64,000 nt of DNA from Gemmatimonadota bacterium (lineage in GTDB: Bacteria; JAAXHH01), in NCBI GenBank assembly GCA_009838645.1, contig VXRC01000049.1, positions 372,001 to 436,000 on the forward strand, read 5' to 3'. This document shows, piece after piece, positions 1 through 11,018 of the stretch. The position numbers and the translations under genes were made by a program. How positions within the stretch are numbered: the first letter of the stretch is position 1; each line of letters opens with the position of its first letter. The notes beneath the pieces were generated by a model. It was not told the origin of the DNA. It worked only from the letters and a program-made list of their open reading frames with translations, and made no database searches.

Positions 1-2187
<2,187 letters not shown>

Positions 2188-2280
2188 TCACCGTTCCCAA
2201 ACGGCCAAGAGAGAAGTACAGTCCACCCGGAATTCAGCCAGCTTCATCCATCTGGAAATTTCGGTGAGCAGGGCGATACC

Positions 2281-2310
2281 ATAATACACGGCCAAAATCG
2301 GTCCTGTCAA
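2281..2310 (-). promoter_or_regulatory. sigma70-type promoter for uvrD
   Basis: On the minus strand there is a perfect -35 TTGACA (2310-2305), an 18-bp spacer and a -10 TATTAT (2286-2281, one mismatch to TATAAT). Transcription would start near 2274, leaving a leader of roughly 87 nt before the uvrD ATG at 2187. Read directly from sequence; function is inferred. Confidence 0.7.
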
Positions 2311-2363
2311 TACAATCATGGCCCGGACGACGACCGTCGAAGGGCGTCCAAGCCAAAGTTTCG

Positions 2364-2391
2364 TTGAATATCCAGGGCAGTCGGATATATT
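2364..2391 (+). promoter_or_regulatory. putative promoter for the sugar-kinase operon
   Basis: -35 TTGAAT (2364-2369), 16-bp spacer, -10 TATATT (2386-2391), pointing at the GHMP kinase whose ATG is at 2448. It is back-to-back with the uvrD promoter. The match to consensus is good but not perfect. Confidence 0.5.
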
Positions 2392-2447
2392 AAGGCGGAT
2401 CGATTCCAACCCGATTGTCCGGAGCATGAAACGCGGGATCACTGCAA

Positions 2448-3905
2448 ATGCTGGATCGCCTGACGGATCGTGGAAACCTGCCCGCCGACGCGGAGGCCTT
2501 CGAGCACGCCCTGGCCTGTACGCCAGAGAGCCCGTTCGGCCCGCTGGGGACGCGCTTCGCGGCTGGGAAACCGATTTACGTCGTACGGGCGCCCGCGCGG
2601 CTCGACTGCATGGGCGGCATCGCGGACTACAGCGGTTCGCTGGTCTGCGAGATGACCCTCGACCGTGCCGTTCTGATGGGCCTTCAGGCCCGGGTCGACC
2701 GGAAGGTGGTCCTGCACAGCGCCGGCGTGGACGGACTGGGCCTTTCTCCGGACGTTGCACTGGCGCTCGACGACCTGGCGCCGGGTTCGGGCACCGTGGA
2801 TTATGATACCGTAAAACGGCGCTTCTCCGGCACGCCGGAATCCGCCTGGGCGGCCTACGTTGCCGGGGCTTTCAGCGTGCTGCAGGGCGAAGGGCATATG
2901 GAACGGTTCCCCCACGGCGCCACGATCGTGCTGGGGAGCAACATACCGCTTCGGGTCGGCGCGTCCTCGTCGGCCGCGCTGGAAATCGCGGCCATGCATG
3001 GACTGAACCTGCTCTACGGGATCAACCTGAACGGGATGACGCTGGCCGTCCTTTCCCAGAAGGTGGAAAACCACGTGGTCGGCGCGGCCTGCGGCATCAT
3101 GGACCAGGTCACCTGCGCAATGGGTACCCGGGGCCACCTCCTGTCCCTGCTCTGCCAGCCCCATACCTTGCGGGAACAGATACCGATCCCGGACGGCGTA
3201 CGCTTCATCGGCATCAATTCCGGCGTCCGCCGTGAAATCAAGGGCGCGAGGTATACGAATAGCAGAATCGGCGCGTTCATGGGCCTCGCGATCCTGCGGG
3301 ATCAGCTGCAATCCGGCAATGGAGCCGCCGCGAATCTCCGCCTGGGACACCTGTGCAACCTGTCCACGTCCGAATACGTGGATTCCTGCCGGTCCCTGCT
3401 GCCATCGAGCATCACGGGCCGGGCGTTCATGCGGCGGTACGGAAACACGCCCGATCCCGTGACGACCGTCGATCCGGAGGTTGTGTACAAGGTGCGCAGC
3501 CGCGTGGAACACCCGGTGTACGAACACCGCAGGGTGAACGGCTTCACCGAGTGCATCCGGCGGGCGGGGTCTTGTGAACAACCGGCACTCCTCAAGCGGG
3601 CGGGCAGGCTGATGTACGCTTCGGACTGGAGTTACACGCACCGGTGCGGGCTCGGGTCCGCCGAAACGGCCTGGATCGTCCGGGAAACTAGGAAACTGGG
3701 GGTGGAAGCAGGTTTTTACGGCGCCAGGATTACGGGCGGTGGAGCAGGCGGGACGGTCGCCGTCGCGGGAAACGACCGCATGCTGGACCATCTGGATCGT
3801 CTGCTGGAACGTTACGGCGAAGCGACCGGGATCGAGGCGGAGCTTTTTACGGGAACTTCGCCCGGCGCCCTCGAGTTCGGGCACCGAGTCTATCGGATCA
3901 CCTGA
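2448..3905 (+). CDS. GHMP-family sugar kinase (L-arabinokinase / galactokinase-like)
   Basis: A sugar-1-kinase of the GHMP superfamily, 485 aa. Motif 1 (RAPARLDCMGGIADYSGS, about residues 47-64) resembles the kinase domain of plant L-arabinokinase more than the GxHxDY signature of classical GalK. Motif 2, the phosphate loop, is IPLRVGASSSAALE (about 165-180). Motif 3 is GARITGGGAGGTVAVA near residue 430. The gene is followed after 34 bp by a nucleotidyltransferase of the GalU type, so kinase plus pyrophosphorylase would convert a free sugar to sugar-1-phosphate and then to an NDP-sugar, a salvage pair. The substrate (arabinose, galactose or other) is not decided by sequence. The ATG at 2448 has only a weak SD. 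Confidence 0.85.
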   Translation: MLDRLTDRGNLPADAEAFEHALACTPESPFGPLGTRFAAGKPIYVVRAPARLDCMGGIADYSGSLVCEMTLDRAVLMGLQARVDRKVVLHSAGVDGLGLSPDVALALDDLAPGSGTVDYDTVKRRFSGTPESAWAAYVAGAFSVLQGEGHMERFPHGATIVLGSNIPLRVGASSSAALEIAAMHGLNLLYGINLNGMTLAVLSQKVENHVVGAACGIMDQVTCAMGTRGHLLSLLCQPHTLREQIPIPDGVRFIGINSGVRREIKGARYTNSRIGAFMGLAILRDQLQSGNGAAANLRLGHLCNLSTSEYVDSCRSLLPSSITGRAFMRRYGNTPDPVTTVDPEVVYKVRSRVEHPVYEHRRVNGFTECIRRAGSCEQPALLKRAGRLMYASDWSYTHRCGLGSAETAWIVRETRKLGVEAGFYGARITGGGAGGTVAVAGNDRMLDHLDRLLERYGEATGIEAELFTGTSPGALEFGHRVYRIT

Positions 3906-3939
3906 ACTTTCACGGCGGGTTTGAAGGAGTTGGACCAGG

Positions 3940-4845
3940 TTGAATAAAATACGAAAGGCGGTCATCCCCCTGGCGGGGCACGGGTTGCGCATGTTGCCGG
4001 CGACCCGCGCCGTGCGCAAGGCGCTGTTCCCCATGGTGGACGTTCGGGGACGGGTATGCCCCGTGCTGCAGCTGATCATCGAGGAGGCGGTCAACGCGGG
4101 CATCGAGGAATTCGGCCTGGTGACCGCGCCGGAAGACGAGGCACTGATCCGCGCCTACTTTTCGCGGTTGCCCGGTCCGTTGAAATCCGCGATCGGAAAC
4201 CGCGCGGACCTGCTCGCGGCGGCCGAATTCCCCGGCGAACTTTCGGAGAAGCTGACCTACATTACGCAGGATCGTCCCCGGGGGTTCGGCGACGCGGTCC
4301 TCCGCGCGAAGACCTGGGTCGGCGGCGATCCGGTCCTGGTCATGCTCGGCGATCACCTTTACCTCAGCGGGGAGGACCGGTGCTGCGCGGGTCAGTTGCT
4401 GGACGCCTACGCGGATCTGCAAGCGCCGGTATCGGGGGTGATTCGCAAATCCATCGAAGACATCCACCACTTCGGGACGGTTTCGGGCCGTCCCGTGCCC
4501 AGGTGGAACGGGCTATACGTAATCGACACCGTGATGGAAAAACCCGGACCGGACCTGGCGCGAGAACGGCTGCGCATGGAGGGCATGCCGGCGGACACCT
4601 ACCTCTGCTGGTTCGGACTGCACGCCATGACGCCCGATATCTTCGATTGCCTGGTGCGGATGGAAGGAGGCGGCGCCACGGAAGGCGGCGAACTGCAACT
4701 GACCGGAGCACAGGCCATGCTGTCGGCTCAACGGGCATACTTCGCCCTGGAAATCAACGGGGATCACTACGACACGGGCTCGCCTCGGGGCTATGTGGAG
4801 GCCATGACGGCTTTCGCCTGTCCAACCGACCTTACCAACCAGTGA
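3940..4845 (+). CDS. sugar-1-phosphate nucleotidyltransferase (GalU/UTP-glucose-1-P uridylyltransferase-like)
   Basis: NTP-transferase fold enzyme of 301 aa, close to the usual GalU length. The start is a TTG at 3940 with GAAGGAGT 9 nt upstream, giving MNKIRKAVIPLAG. The nucleotide-binding loop reads PLAGHGLRMLPATRAVRKALFP, compared with PAAGxGTRxLPATKxxPKEMLP in GalU, so the Thr and the Pro-Lys-Glu are altered. The metal/nucleotide motif VMLGDHLY and the sugar-binding EKPGPD are present. It lies between the GHMP kinase and the RraA gene on the same strand and should use the kinase product. Nucleotide preference (UTP or dTTP) is uncertain because of the modified loop. Confidence 0.84.
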   Translation: MNKIRKAVIPLAGHGLRMLPATRAVRKALFPMVDVRGRVCPVLQLIIEEAVNAGIEEFGLVTAPEDEALIRAYFSRLPGPLKSAIGNRADLLAAAEFPGELSEKLTYITQDRPRGFGDAVLRAKTWVGGDPVLVMLGDHLYLSGEDRCCAGQLLDAYADLQAPVSGVIRKSIEDIHHFGTVSGRPVPRWNGLYVIDTVMEKPGPDLARERLRMEGMPADTYLCWFGLHAMTPDIFDCLVRMEGGGATEGGELQLTGAQAMLSAQRAYFALEINGDHYDTGSPRGYVEAMTAFACPTDLTNQ

Positions 4846-4861
4846 AAGGAAATCCAACACC

Positions 4862-5578
4862 ATGTCCGATCAGCAAGCACCATCGCGGGAAACGCTCGAA
4901 TCCCTGCTCATTCCGAGTACGGCCACGCTGACCTCCGTACTCACGGAATTCGGCCTGTACAACACGTTCATGCAGGACGTCGCGCCCCTGGCCCCGGGCA
5001 TGCGCGTGGCCGGTCCCGCATTTACCCTCCGGTATATACCCGGCCGGGAGGACATCACGCACGTGCCCGTGGACAACCTGACGGACATGCAGCGGATCGG
5101 TATCGAAAGCATCGGGCAGGGCGAGGTGCTCGTGATCGACGCGCGGGGCGACACCCGGGCCGGCGTCATGGGCGACATCCTCGCCACGAGGATCCTGCAG
5201 CGCGGCGCCGCGGGGGTGGTGAGCGACGGCGCGTTCCGGGATACGCCGGCCATCGTGGAGGCCGGGCTCGCCGCGTATGCAAAGGCCAAGAACGCCCACA
5301 ACAGCAAGAGCGTGCACTACCCGAGCGATATACAACGTCCCATTGCCTGCGGCGGCGTAGCCGTGTTCCCCGGAGACATCATCGTGGGCGACGCGGAGGG
5401 CGTCGTAGTGATCCCGCGCCACCTTGCCGAAGATGTGGCGGCAAAGGCCGTGGCGCAGGAGGACCGCGAAGTCTTCATCCTGCAGAAGATCCAGCAGGGA
5501 GCCAGCATCATCGGCGTTTACCCGCCCGATGAAAAGACCCTGGCCGAATACGAGGCCTGGAAGGCGAAAAAGGGCTGA
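4862..5578 (+). CDS. RraA-family protein (HMG/carboxy-oxaloacetate aldolase-like)
   Basis: 238 aa. RraA fold: family members are either regulators of RNase E or class II aldolases that cleave 4-hydroxy-4-methyl-2-oxoglutarate, or other 2-keto-acid enzymes. The G-D-I-L...GVVSDGAFRDTPAI stretch (about residues 102-132) carries the Arg-Asp pair that in the aldolases binds substrate and metal. The gene follows the nucleotidyltransferase by 16 bp, with GAAAGGAAA upstream of the ATG. It is longer at the C-terminus than E. coli RraA (161 aa), which favours the enzymatic branch. It ends 4 bp from the convergent MFS-HEAT gene. Confidence 0.85.
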   Translation: MSDQQAPSRETLESLLIPSTATLTSVLTEFGLYNTFMQDVAPLAPGMRVAGPAFTLRYIPGREDITHVPVDNLTDMQRIGIESIGQGEVLVIDARGDTRAGVMGDILATRILQRGAAGVVSDGAFRDTPAIVEAGLAAYAKAKNAHNSKSVHYPSDIQRPIACGGVAVFPGDIIVGDAEGVVVIPRHLAEDVAAKAVAQEDREVFILQKIQQGASIIGVYPPDEKTLAEYEAWKAKKG

Positions 5579-5582
5579 TACT

Positions 5583-7937
5583 TCAGTCGGTGTCGGTGGC
5601 CAGGTCCGCCATCCGCTGAAAGGCCACGACCGCCAGCAGTCTCTCCTCTGAGTGCAGGGTTCTGTTACGGCCTTCCGATTCCAGGTCCGCCAGGACCCTG
5701 TACGCCAGTGCGATCTCATTCGGGCGCGCTGCTGGTCCTTCCGCCGGCGCCATATCTTCGGTTGCATGGTCCGGGCGGTCCGGGCGGTCCGGGCGGTCCG
5801 TCCCCGCTTCCGCAACGATGTCCCGTGCGATCTCCACGAGCCGCTTCAGCACCTCACCGGTCTGTTGGCGCTCGAACGCGCTCAGGGCACGGTCGACGGC
5901 CTCCGTGAACCGGTTCCTTGCCGCTCTCTCGACACGCGACCAGCCACCCAGTTGCCGGCGGACGGTTCGGAAAATCCGCACCGTCGCCCGGTCCTGGTCC
6001 ATCTCGCCGGACTGTAGCAATCGGTACAGCAGATCCGGTGCGCCGAGGAGATGCCCCGCCGACATGACCAGGACACCCCGCTCAAGGCTGGTTTCGCTGC
6101 TCCGTATGAGGTCCTGAAGCCGTCCCAGGATACCGGTATTGCCCATCCTGGCCAGCGTTTCCAGGGCGGACTGAACGATCGCGGGATCCCGCTCATGCTC
6201 GAGCAGGGCTTCCAGCGCGGTTTCCGCGCGGCGGTCCCCGATTCGATCCAGGGCGAGAATGGCGCTTCGCCGGATGCCCGGACGTTCGTCGTGCAACAGG
6301 GTCACCAGGATGTTGAGACTGAGCGACGAAGGCACCGCGCCCAGGGCTTCCACGGCTTCTTCGGCGATGTCCGACGATGGGCTGCCCACGCATTCGAGCA
6401 GCGGATTGACGGACTCCACCGCGCCGATCCTGCTCAGGGACTGCACGGCCTCCCGGCGTACGTTGCGGTCGCTGTCCTCCAGCAACGCGATCAGTTCGTC
6501 CACGGCCAGGTGACTGCCCGTTTCGCCCAGTTCACGGGCGGCCCGGGCCCGGACCGAGGGATTGCTCGATTTCCCCATGCGCACCAGGTGCCACAGGGTC
6601 GCGATGGGATTCCCCTTGCGCACGCGGTTGATCACGTCCCGGGAAGAAACCTGCGAATCGGAGGTCACACGGGTCAGCAGGCCCATGTAGGCGACGCGAA
6701 GCGCCCCGTTGGCAAGAAAGAGGTATTGCAGACCCGCGAAGGTGTAGCCGAAGAAGGAGACGGCGGGGATGGAGGTACACAGATCGGCGGCAATGCCGCC
6801 CAGTACGGCGCCGCAGGCCGCGCACCCTCTCGATACCGCGGAGTAGCATCCCAGGAACGCGGAGCGGTTGACCGCCGGAGCCGTCTTGACGATGAGATTG
6901 AACCGGGCGGTACCCCACCCCGCGCTCATGCTGCCGCCCCAGACCTGTACCAGCGGCACCATGATCCAGTAGTTTTCCAGAGTCACGAAACCCCAGCCCA
7001 GCGGAAACAGAGCCAGTCCCACGGCGGTTAGCGACATGACCGGCTTGTACCCGTACTTGTCCGCCAGGTAGCCCCAGAAGGGATTCATGATGATCGTGGC
7101 GATGGTCTGAATCGCCGAGTAGATCGCGATCTGGGCGTAAGAGACCTCCAGCGTCCGCAACATGTAGACCGTGAAAAACGGCGCGGCGATCTGGGCGATG
7201 AGGAGCCGACCCGAAACCAGGAACATCAGTCTGCGAAAGGGACCGTGCCGGAAAGGCAGGCGAAGCAACTGGTTCGAAGGGACATGCTCTCCCCGGCTCT
7301 TCTGAGGTTCGGGAATGCGGGACCATGCCCAGACCCCGAAGCCGGAGAAGACCACGGCCACGATGAACAGGGTGGTGAAGCCTCCCTGCTCATCTCCCGC
7401 GGCGTACGTACTCAGGAAGAACCCCGCGCAGACCGACGTGATCAGTCCGGCGGACGCCGTCAAACTGCGCTGCCGGGCGACGAAGCGGCCGCGCATCTCG
7501 TCGGGTACCAGGTCGGTCAGCCAGGACTGACGGGCCGGAGAAACCAGGGACATGACGGCCTTCGAGAGGGCGATGCAGCCCATGAGCGCCAGCACCTGGT
7601 AAACCTCGAAGAAGAGAAAGGGGATGAAGGCGATGGGCAGCCAGAGCGACGAACTGACGGCATTGGCGGACAGGCACAGCGGCTTGCGCCGTTGCAGTCG
7701 CTCGATCAGCAGCGGCGAGAAGGCTTGTAGCAACTGGCCGATGGAAATGGACGCGGAAATAAAACCGATCATGGCGCTGGATGCGCCGAGATGCAGCGCG
7801 TAACCCGTGGTGTAGACACCCGTGGTAATCGCCGAATGCACCGACTCGAGCATGCCGTTCACGTTCCACATGCGCATCCCGCGCGCCGTCTGCAGCCGGG
7901 TCAGTTTCTTATCCTGTTGCATGATTCGATTTCCCAT
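5583..7937 (-). CDS. MFS transporter fused to C-terminal HEAT repeats
   Basis: 784 aa. Residues about 1-440 form a 12-helix major facilitator with an N-terminal MRMWNVNGMLES segment typical of uncharacterised MFS proteins. Residues about 460-620 contain at least five HEAT-like alpha hairpins of about 30 aa (for example SDRNVRREAVQSLSRIGA and DERPGIRRSAILALDRIGD). The last 160 residues are helical and include a DRP repeat (residues 711-723) encoded by a 9-bp microsatellite. The HEAT part should face the cytoplasm and offer a docking surface; the transported substrate is unknown. The start overlaps the upstream symporter stop by 29 bp, suggesting translational coupling; ATG 7922 is an alternative start. 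Confidence 0.85.
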   Translation of the reverse strand: MGNRIMQQDKKLTRLQTARGMRMWNVNGMLESVHSAITTGVYTTGYALHLGASSAMIGFISASISIGQLLQAFSPLLIERLQRRKPLCLSANAVSSSLWLPIAFIPFLFFEVYQVLALMGCIALSKAVMSLVSPARQSWLTDLVPDEMRGRFVARQRSLTASAGLITSVCAGFFLSTYAAGDEQGGFTTLFIVAVVFSGFGVWAWSRIPEPQKSRGEHVPSNQLLRLPFRHGPFRRLMFLVSGRLLIAQIAAPFFTVYMLRTLEVSYAQIAIYSAIQTIATIIMNPFWGYLADKYGYKPVMSLTAVGLALFPLGWGFVTLENYWIMVPLVQVWGGSMSAGWGTARFNLIVKTAPAVNRSAFLGCYSAVSRGCAACGAVLGGIAADLCTSIPAVSFFGYTFAGLQYLFLANGALRVAYMGLLTRVTSDSQVSSRDVINRVRKGNPIATLWHLVRMGKSSNPSVRARAARELGETGSHLAVDELIALLEDSDRNVRREAVQSLSRIGAVESVNPLLECVGSPSSDIAEEAVEALGAVPSSLSLNILVTLLHDERPGIRRSAILALDRIGDRRAETALEALLEHERDPAIVQSALETLARMGNTGILGRLQDLIRSSETSLERGVLVMSAGHLLGAPDLLYRLLQSGEMDQDRATVRIFRTVRRQLGGWSRVERAARNRFTEAVDRALSAFERQQTGEVLKRLVEIARDIVAEAGTDRPDRPDRPDHATEDMAPAEGPAARPNEIALAYRVLADLESEGRNRTLHSEERLLAVVAFQRMADLATDTD
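5768..5803 (+). repeat. 9-bp microsatellite (GGTCCGGGC x3 plus variant) inside MFS-HEAT gene
   Basis: Three perfect copies of GGTCCGGGC followed by GGTCCGTCC. On the coding (minus) strand they encode Asp-Arg-Pro triplets near residue 715 of the MFS-HEAT protein. The same unit recurs in three other genes of this window. Confidence 0.9.
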
Positions 7938-9429
7938 TCCGCGCCAGAATCCAGCTGACCGCCGTGCCGACCCCGAGGTTCACGGCCAGGGCCACGGGAC
8001 TGATCCACATGAAGCTGACCGGGTCGTTCCCATTGGGCAACATGCCGAAGAGCGGACCGGAGAAGGCGATCAGCGATGCGGTGACGACGCCGCACACGGC
8101 GCCCGCGACGACGCCGGCCGGGCGGGCGAACGGCACGAAAAGCGCGAAGAAGAACAGGGCGAATATAGGCGTCGTCAACAGGTTCGAGGTCTTGTTGGTC
8201 ACCGCCGTGATGTTGCCGGGCACCAGTTCCATCAGCGAACTGGCGCCCACGGCAATGGCGCCGATGACGAAGGCGAGCGTTTTCGCCGTACGCGTCAGCT
8301 GTTTCTCGGTGGCCGGGGACCTTCTGAACCGGTCGATGAAATCCGTCGAAACCACGGCCGTAATCGCATTGACGCCCGAGTCCAGGCTCGACATGGCGGC
8401 CGCGAACATGGCGGCGACCACGAATCCGGACACCCCTGGCGGGAGGTAGTAGGCGATGTAGTGGGGGAACACATGGTCGGCCTGTCCGTCCAGGTCGGCG
8501 CCGGCGGGCAGCAGACCGGGTTGGTCCTGGAAGAAGCCGAGAAGGGCGAAACCCGCGACCCACAGGGTGATGCCGATGCAGAGCCCCACCAGTTGCTGGG
8601 TCAGGTAGGACCGCCTGGCCGCACGGGCGTCGGTGGTCGCCATAAAACGCTGCACCACGGTCTGGTCGCCCCCGGCCGTGGCGATCGCCCACGTCATGGA
8701 CGCCATCATGGATCCGATAACGGTCAGGCGCACGGACGGGTCCAGGCTGAAGACGGGCTGTGCGTCCCAATGGGGCTGCCAGGAGCTCGGAATCCAGCTG
8801 AATCCGTCGAAATGCAGGGTAACCGTGACGATCACCAGTATGGCGCCGCCGAGCATAAGCAGGGTCTGGAGCGTGTCGGTGATCACGACGGCCCGCAGCC
8901 CGCCCAGCGAGGTGTAGATGACCGCGACGAGCCCGGTAACCAGGGTGATGACGGGGATCCAGTCATCGCCCACGCCCAGCATGACGGTCATGGCCTTGGC
9001 GGACAGGTAGATCAGCAGGGCCATCCAGACCAGCCGGAGCAGGATGAACATCACCGCGCCCAGAAGGCGAATGCCCACGCCCAGCCGGTCCTCCAGCAGT
9101 TCGTAGGCGCTGGTCACGCGCGTCCGCATGTAAACGGGAATCAGCCCGTAACCCACCACCACGAAGATGATCGGAATCGTCAGGTAGTTGAGCATCCAGA
9201 CCGGCCCCTTGCCGATGGCCTCGCCCGGAATGGACAGGTAGGAGATGGTGCTGAGCAGCGTGGCGAACAGCGAGAAGCCGATGAGCGTCGGCGGCATGCG
9301 GCCTCCGCCGGTGAAATACTCGCTGACGGTGCTTTGCCTGCGGCTGTAGTAATAGCCCAGCGATATGGTCGCCAGGGCGTATCCGATGATGATGGTCCAG
9401 TCGACGGGCGTCAGTCCGCCGGGAGTCAT
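7909..9429 (-). CDS. sodium:solute symporter (SSS family)
   Basis: 506 aa with about 13 hydrophobic helices, the length and topology of the SSS/LeuT-fold family (SglT, PutP, sialate transporters). The N-terminus LTPVDWTIIIGYALATISLG and the segments SYLSIPGEAI and SSLDSGVNAITAVVSTDF match family signatures; the latter is the conserved Na+-site helix 8 region. It would import a sugar, amino acid or organic acid with Na+. Its start region abuts a tandem repeat array, and its stop overlaps the MFS-HEAT start, so the two transporters are probably cotranscribed. The substrate is not identifiable. Confidence 0.92.
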   Translation of the reverse strand: MTPGGLTPVDWTIIIGYALATISLGYYYSRRQSTVSEYFTGGGRMPPTLIGFSLFATLLSTISYLSIPGEAIGKGPVWMLNYLTIPIIFVVVGYGLIPVYMRTRVTSAYELLEDRLGVGIRLLGAVMFILLRLVWMALLIYLSAKAMTVMLGVGDDWIPVITLVTGLVAVIYTSLGGLRAVVITDTLQTLLMLGGAILVIVTVTLHFDGFSWIPSSWQPHWDAQPVFSLDPSVRLTVIGSMMASMTWAIATAGGDQTVVQRFMATTDARAARRSYLTQQLVGLCIGITLWVAGFALLGFFQDQPGLLPAGADLDGQADHVFPHYIAYYLPPGVSGFVVAAMFAAAMSSLDSGVNAITAVVSTDFIDRFRRSPATEKQLTRTAKTLAFVIGAIAVGASSLMELVPGNITAVTNKTSNLLTTPIFALFFFALFVPFARPAGVVAGAVCGVVTASLIAFSGPLFGMLPNGNDPVSFMWISPVALAVNLGVGTAVSWILARNGKSNHATG

Positions 9430-9469
9430 GGATCCTCGCTTCCAATTCGTTGTGTATACAATGTATCTA

Positions 9470-9541
9470 CAGGTCGACGTACCAACAGGTCGACATACCT
9501 ACAGATCGATGTACCAACAGGTCGACATACCTAACAGGTCG
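9470..9541. repeat. 16-bp tandem repeat array between pyruvate kinase and symporter genes
   Basis: Four and a half units of about 16 bp (9470-9485, 9486-9501, 9502-9517, 9518-9534, partial 9535-9541), of the form CAGGTCGACNTACCNA. They alternate in an A-B-A-B pattern, that is a 32-bp dimer repeated twice. Most units hold the palindrome GTCGAC. The array begins 17 bp beyond the pyruvate kinase stop and ends about 40 bp before the symporter start. It has no coding potential. Confidence 0.9.
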
Positions 9542-9558
9542 CCGGGCAGCCCGTGCGG

Positions 9559-10974
9559 CTAGGGCACGGCGGCGACCCGGACGAAATCCGTGTGGCCCGG
9601 TCCCGCCGACGGCGATCCGCCGACGATGACGATGTGGTCACCCCGGCTGAGGCCGCCGGCCTCGCGGGCCGCGTCGAGCGACGTGCGAATCATCCCGTCC
9701 GTCGTGTCGAACTCGGCGCACAGCACCGGTTTAACGCCCCAGACCAAGGCGAGGCGGCGGACGGTCGCCACTTCGGGGCTGACGGCGATGATCGGCACGC
9801 TGATCCGGTGTCGTGCGGCCAACCGGGCGGTGTGCCCCGACCGCGTGCAGCAGACGATGGCCTTCGCGCCTGCTTCCAGGGCCAGTACGCAGGACGCATG
9901 GCTGATCGCCTCCGAAACCCCGGGCATCCCGCGCCGCTCCAGGTTGCCATGGGCCGTTCGCTGGAACAACCTGGCTTCGGCCTGTTCCGCGATGGATGCC
10001 AGCGCTCGCACGGCCTCCACCGGGTAGGCGCCGGTGGCGCTTTCTTCCGAGAGCATCACCGCGTCCGATCCGTCGAGAACCGCGTTGGCCACGTCGGCGG
10101 CCTCCGCCCGCGTGGGCCGTGGGCTCTCGACCATGGACCGCAGCATCTGCGTAGCCGTGACGACCGGCTGCGCGGCTTGCAGGGCCTTGGCGATGATGTC
10201 CTTCTGCACCAGCGGGACATCCTCGTACGGGATTTCCACGCCCAGGTCCCCCCGCGCGACCATGAGCGCATCCACGGCCGGGAGGATATCGTCCAGCGCA
10301 TCCACGGCCTCCGGTTTCTCGATCTTCGCCATCAGGGGCAGGCTCGACCCCCGGCCGTCCAGCAGCCTGCGTGCGCTCAACACGTCATCCCGGTTCCGGA
10401 CAAAGGAAAGCGCGGCCATATCCATCCCCATGTCGAGCCCTTCCAGCAGCAGTTCCCGGTCCTTTTCCGTGAAGGCGTTGATACCCTTTGCCCCACGCGG
10501 GACCGTGATGCCCTTGTGATCGGAGAGCGAACCGCCGAGGAGTACTTTGCATCGTATATCGGGCGGTTCCACCGCCTCGATACGCAGTTCGACCAGGCCG
10601 TCGGCCAGCAACAGGCGCTGTCCCGGGCGTACCTCCTCCGGTAGGCCTGCGTAATTCACCGACACCCTGGCCCGGCTGCCGGGCACTGGTTCCGCAGTCA
10701 GGGTGAAATCATCGCCCGCTCCGAGGTGAACGGGACCGTGCTGAAACGTCCCAATGCGGATCTTCGGGCCGGGCAGGTCCTGGAGGATCGCGACGGGCCT
10801 GCCGAGGTCGTCCGCGACGGACCGGATGTGGTGGACGCTGCGCCGGTGATCGTCCGGGGCGCCATGGGAGAAATTGAGACGGAATACATCTACGCCGGCC
10901 TCGAGTACCTGGCGGATCATCTCGGGCGAACGGATGGAGGGACCCACGGTGCAAACGATTTTGGTACGTCGCAT
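9559..10974 (-). CDS. pyk: pyruvate kinase
   Basis: Glycolytic PEP + ADP to pyruvate + ATP, 471 aa. Visible are TVGPSIRSPEMI and the substrate loop RLNFSHG, the catalytic-lysine signature MAKIEKPEAVDALDDI, the metal/PEP site ARGDLGVEIP, and PTRAEAADVANAVLDGSDAV with ESATGAYP, followed by the C-terminal domain. The ATG at 10974 (MRRTKIVCTVG) is preferred over an in-frame start ten codons upstream because AAAGGA sits 8 nt before it. It lies 44 bp downstream of ileS. Confidence 0.97.
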   Translation of the reverse strand: MRRTKIVCTVGPSIRSPEMIRQVLEAGVDVFRLNFSHGAPDDHRRSVHHIRSVADDLGRPVAILQDLPGPKIRIGTFQHGPVHLGAGDDFTLTAEPVPGSRARVSVNYAGLPEEVRPGQRLLLADGLVELRIEAVEPPDIRCKVLLGGSLSDHKGITVPRGAKGINAFTEKDRELLLEGLDMGMDMAALSFVRNRDDVLSARRLLDGRGSSLPLMAKIEKPEAVDALDDILPAVDALMVARGDLGVEIPYEDVPLVQKDIIAKALQAAQPVVTATQMLRSMVESPRPTRAEAADVANAVLDGSDAVMLSEESATGAYPVEAVRALASIAEQAEARLFQRTAHGNLERRGMPGVSEAISHASCVLALEAGAKAIVCCTRSGHTARLAARHRISVPIIAVSPEVATVRRLALVWGVKPVLCAEFDTTDGMIRTSLDAAREAGGLSRGDHIVIVGGSPSAGPGHTDFVRVAAVP

Positions 10975-11018
10975 CGGTCCGTCCTTTCGCGGGCCGGGCC
11001 GCATCAGGCAACCGAAGC

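Noticed and set aside
7822-9534. 570-codon open frame on the plus strand
   Set aside because: Antisense shadow of the symporter gene; the protein is His/Arg/Gly-rich with no recognisable fold.
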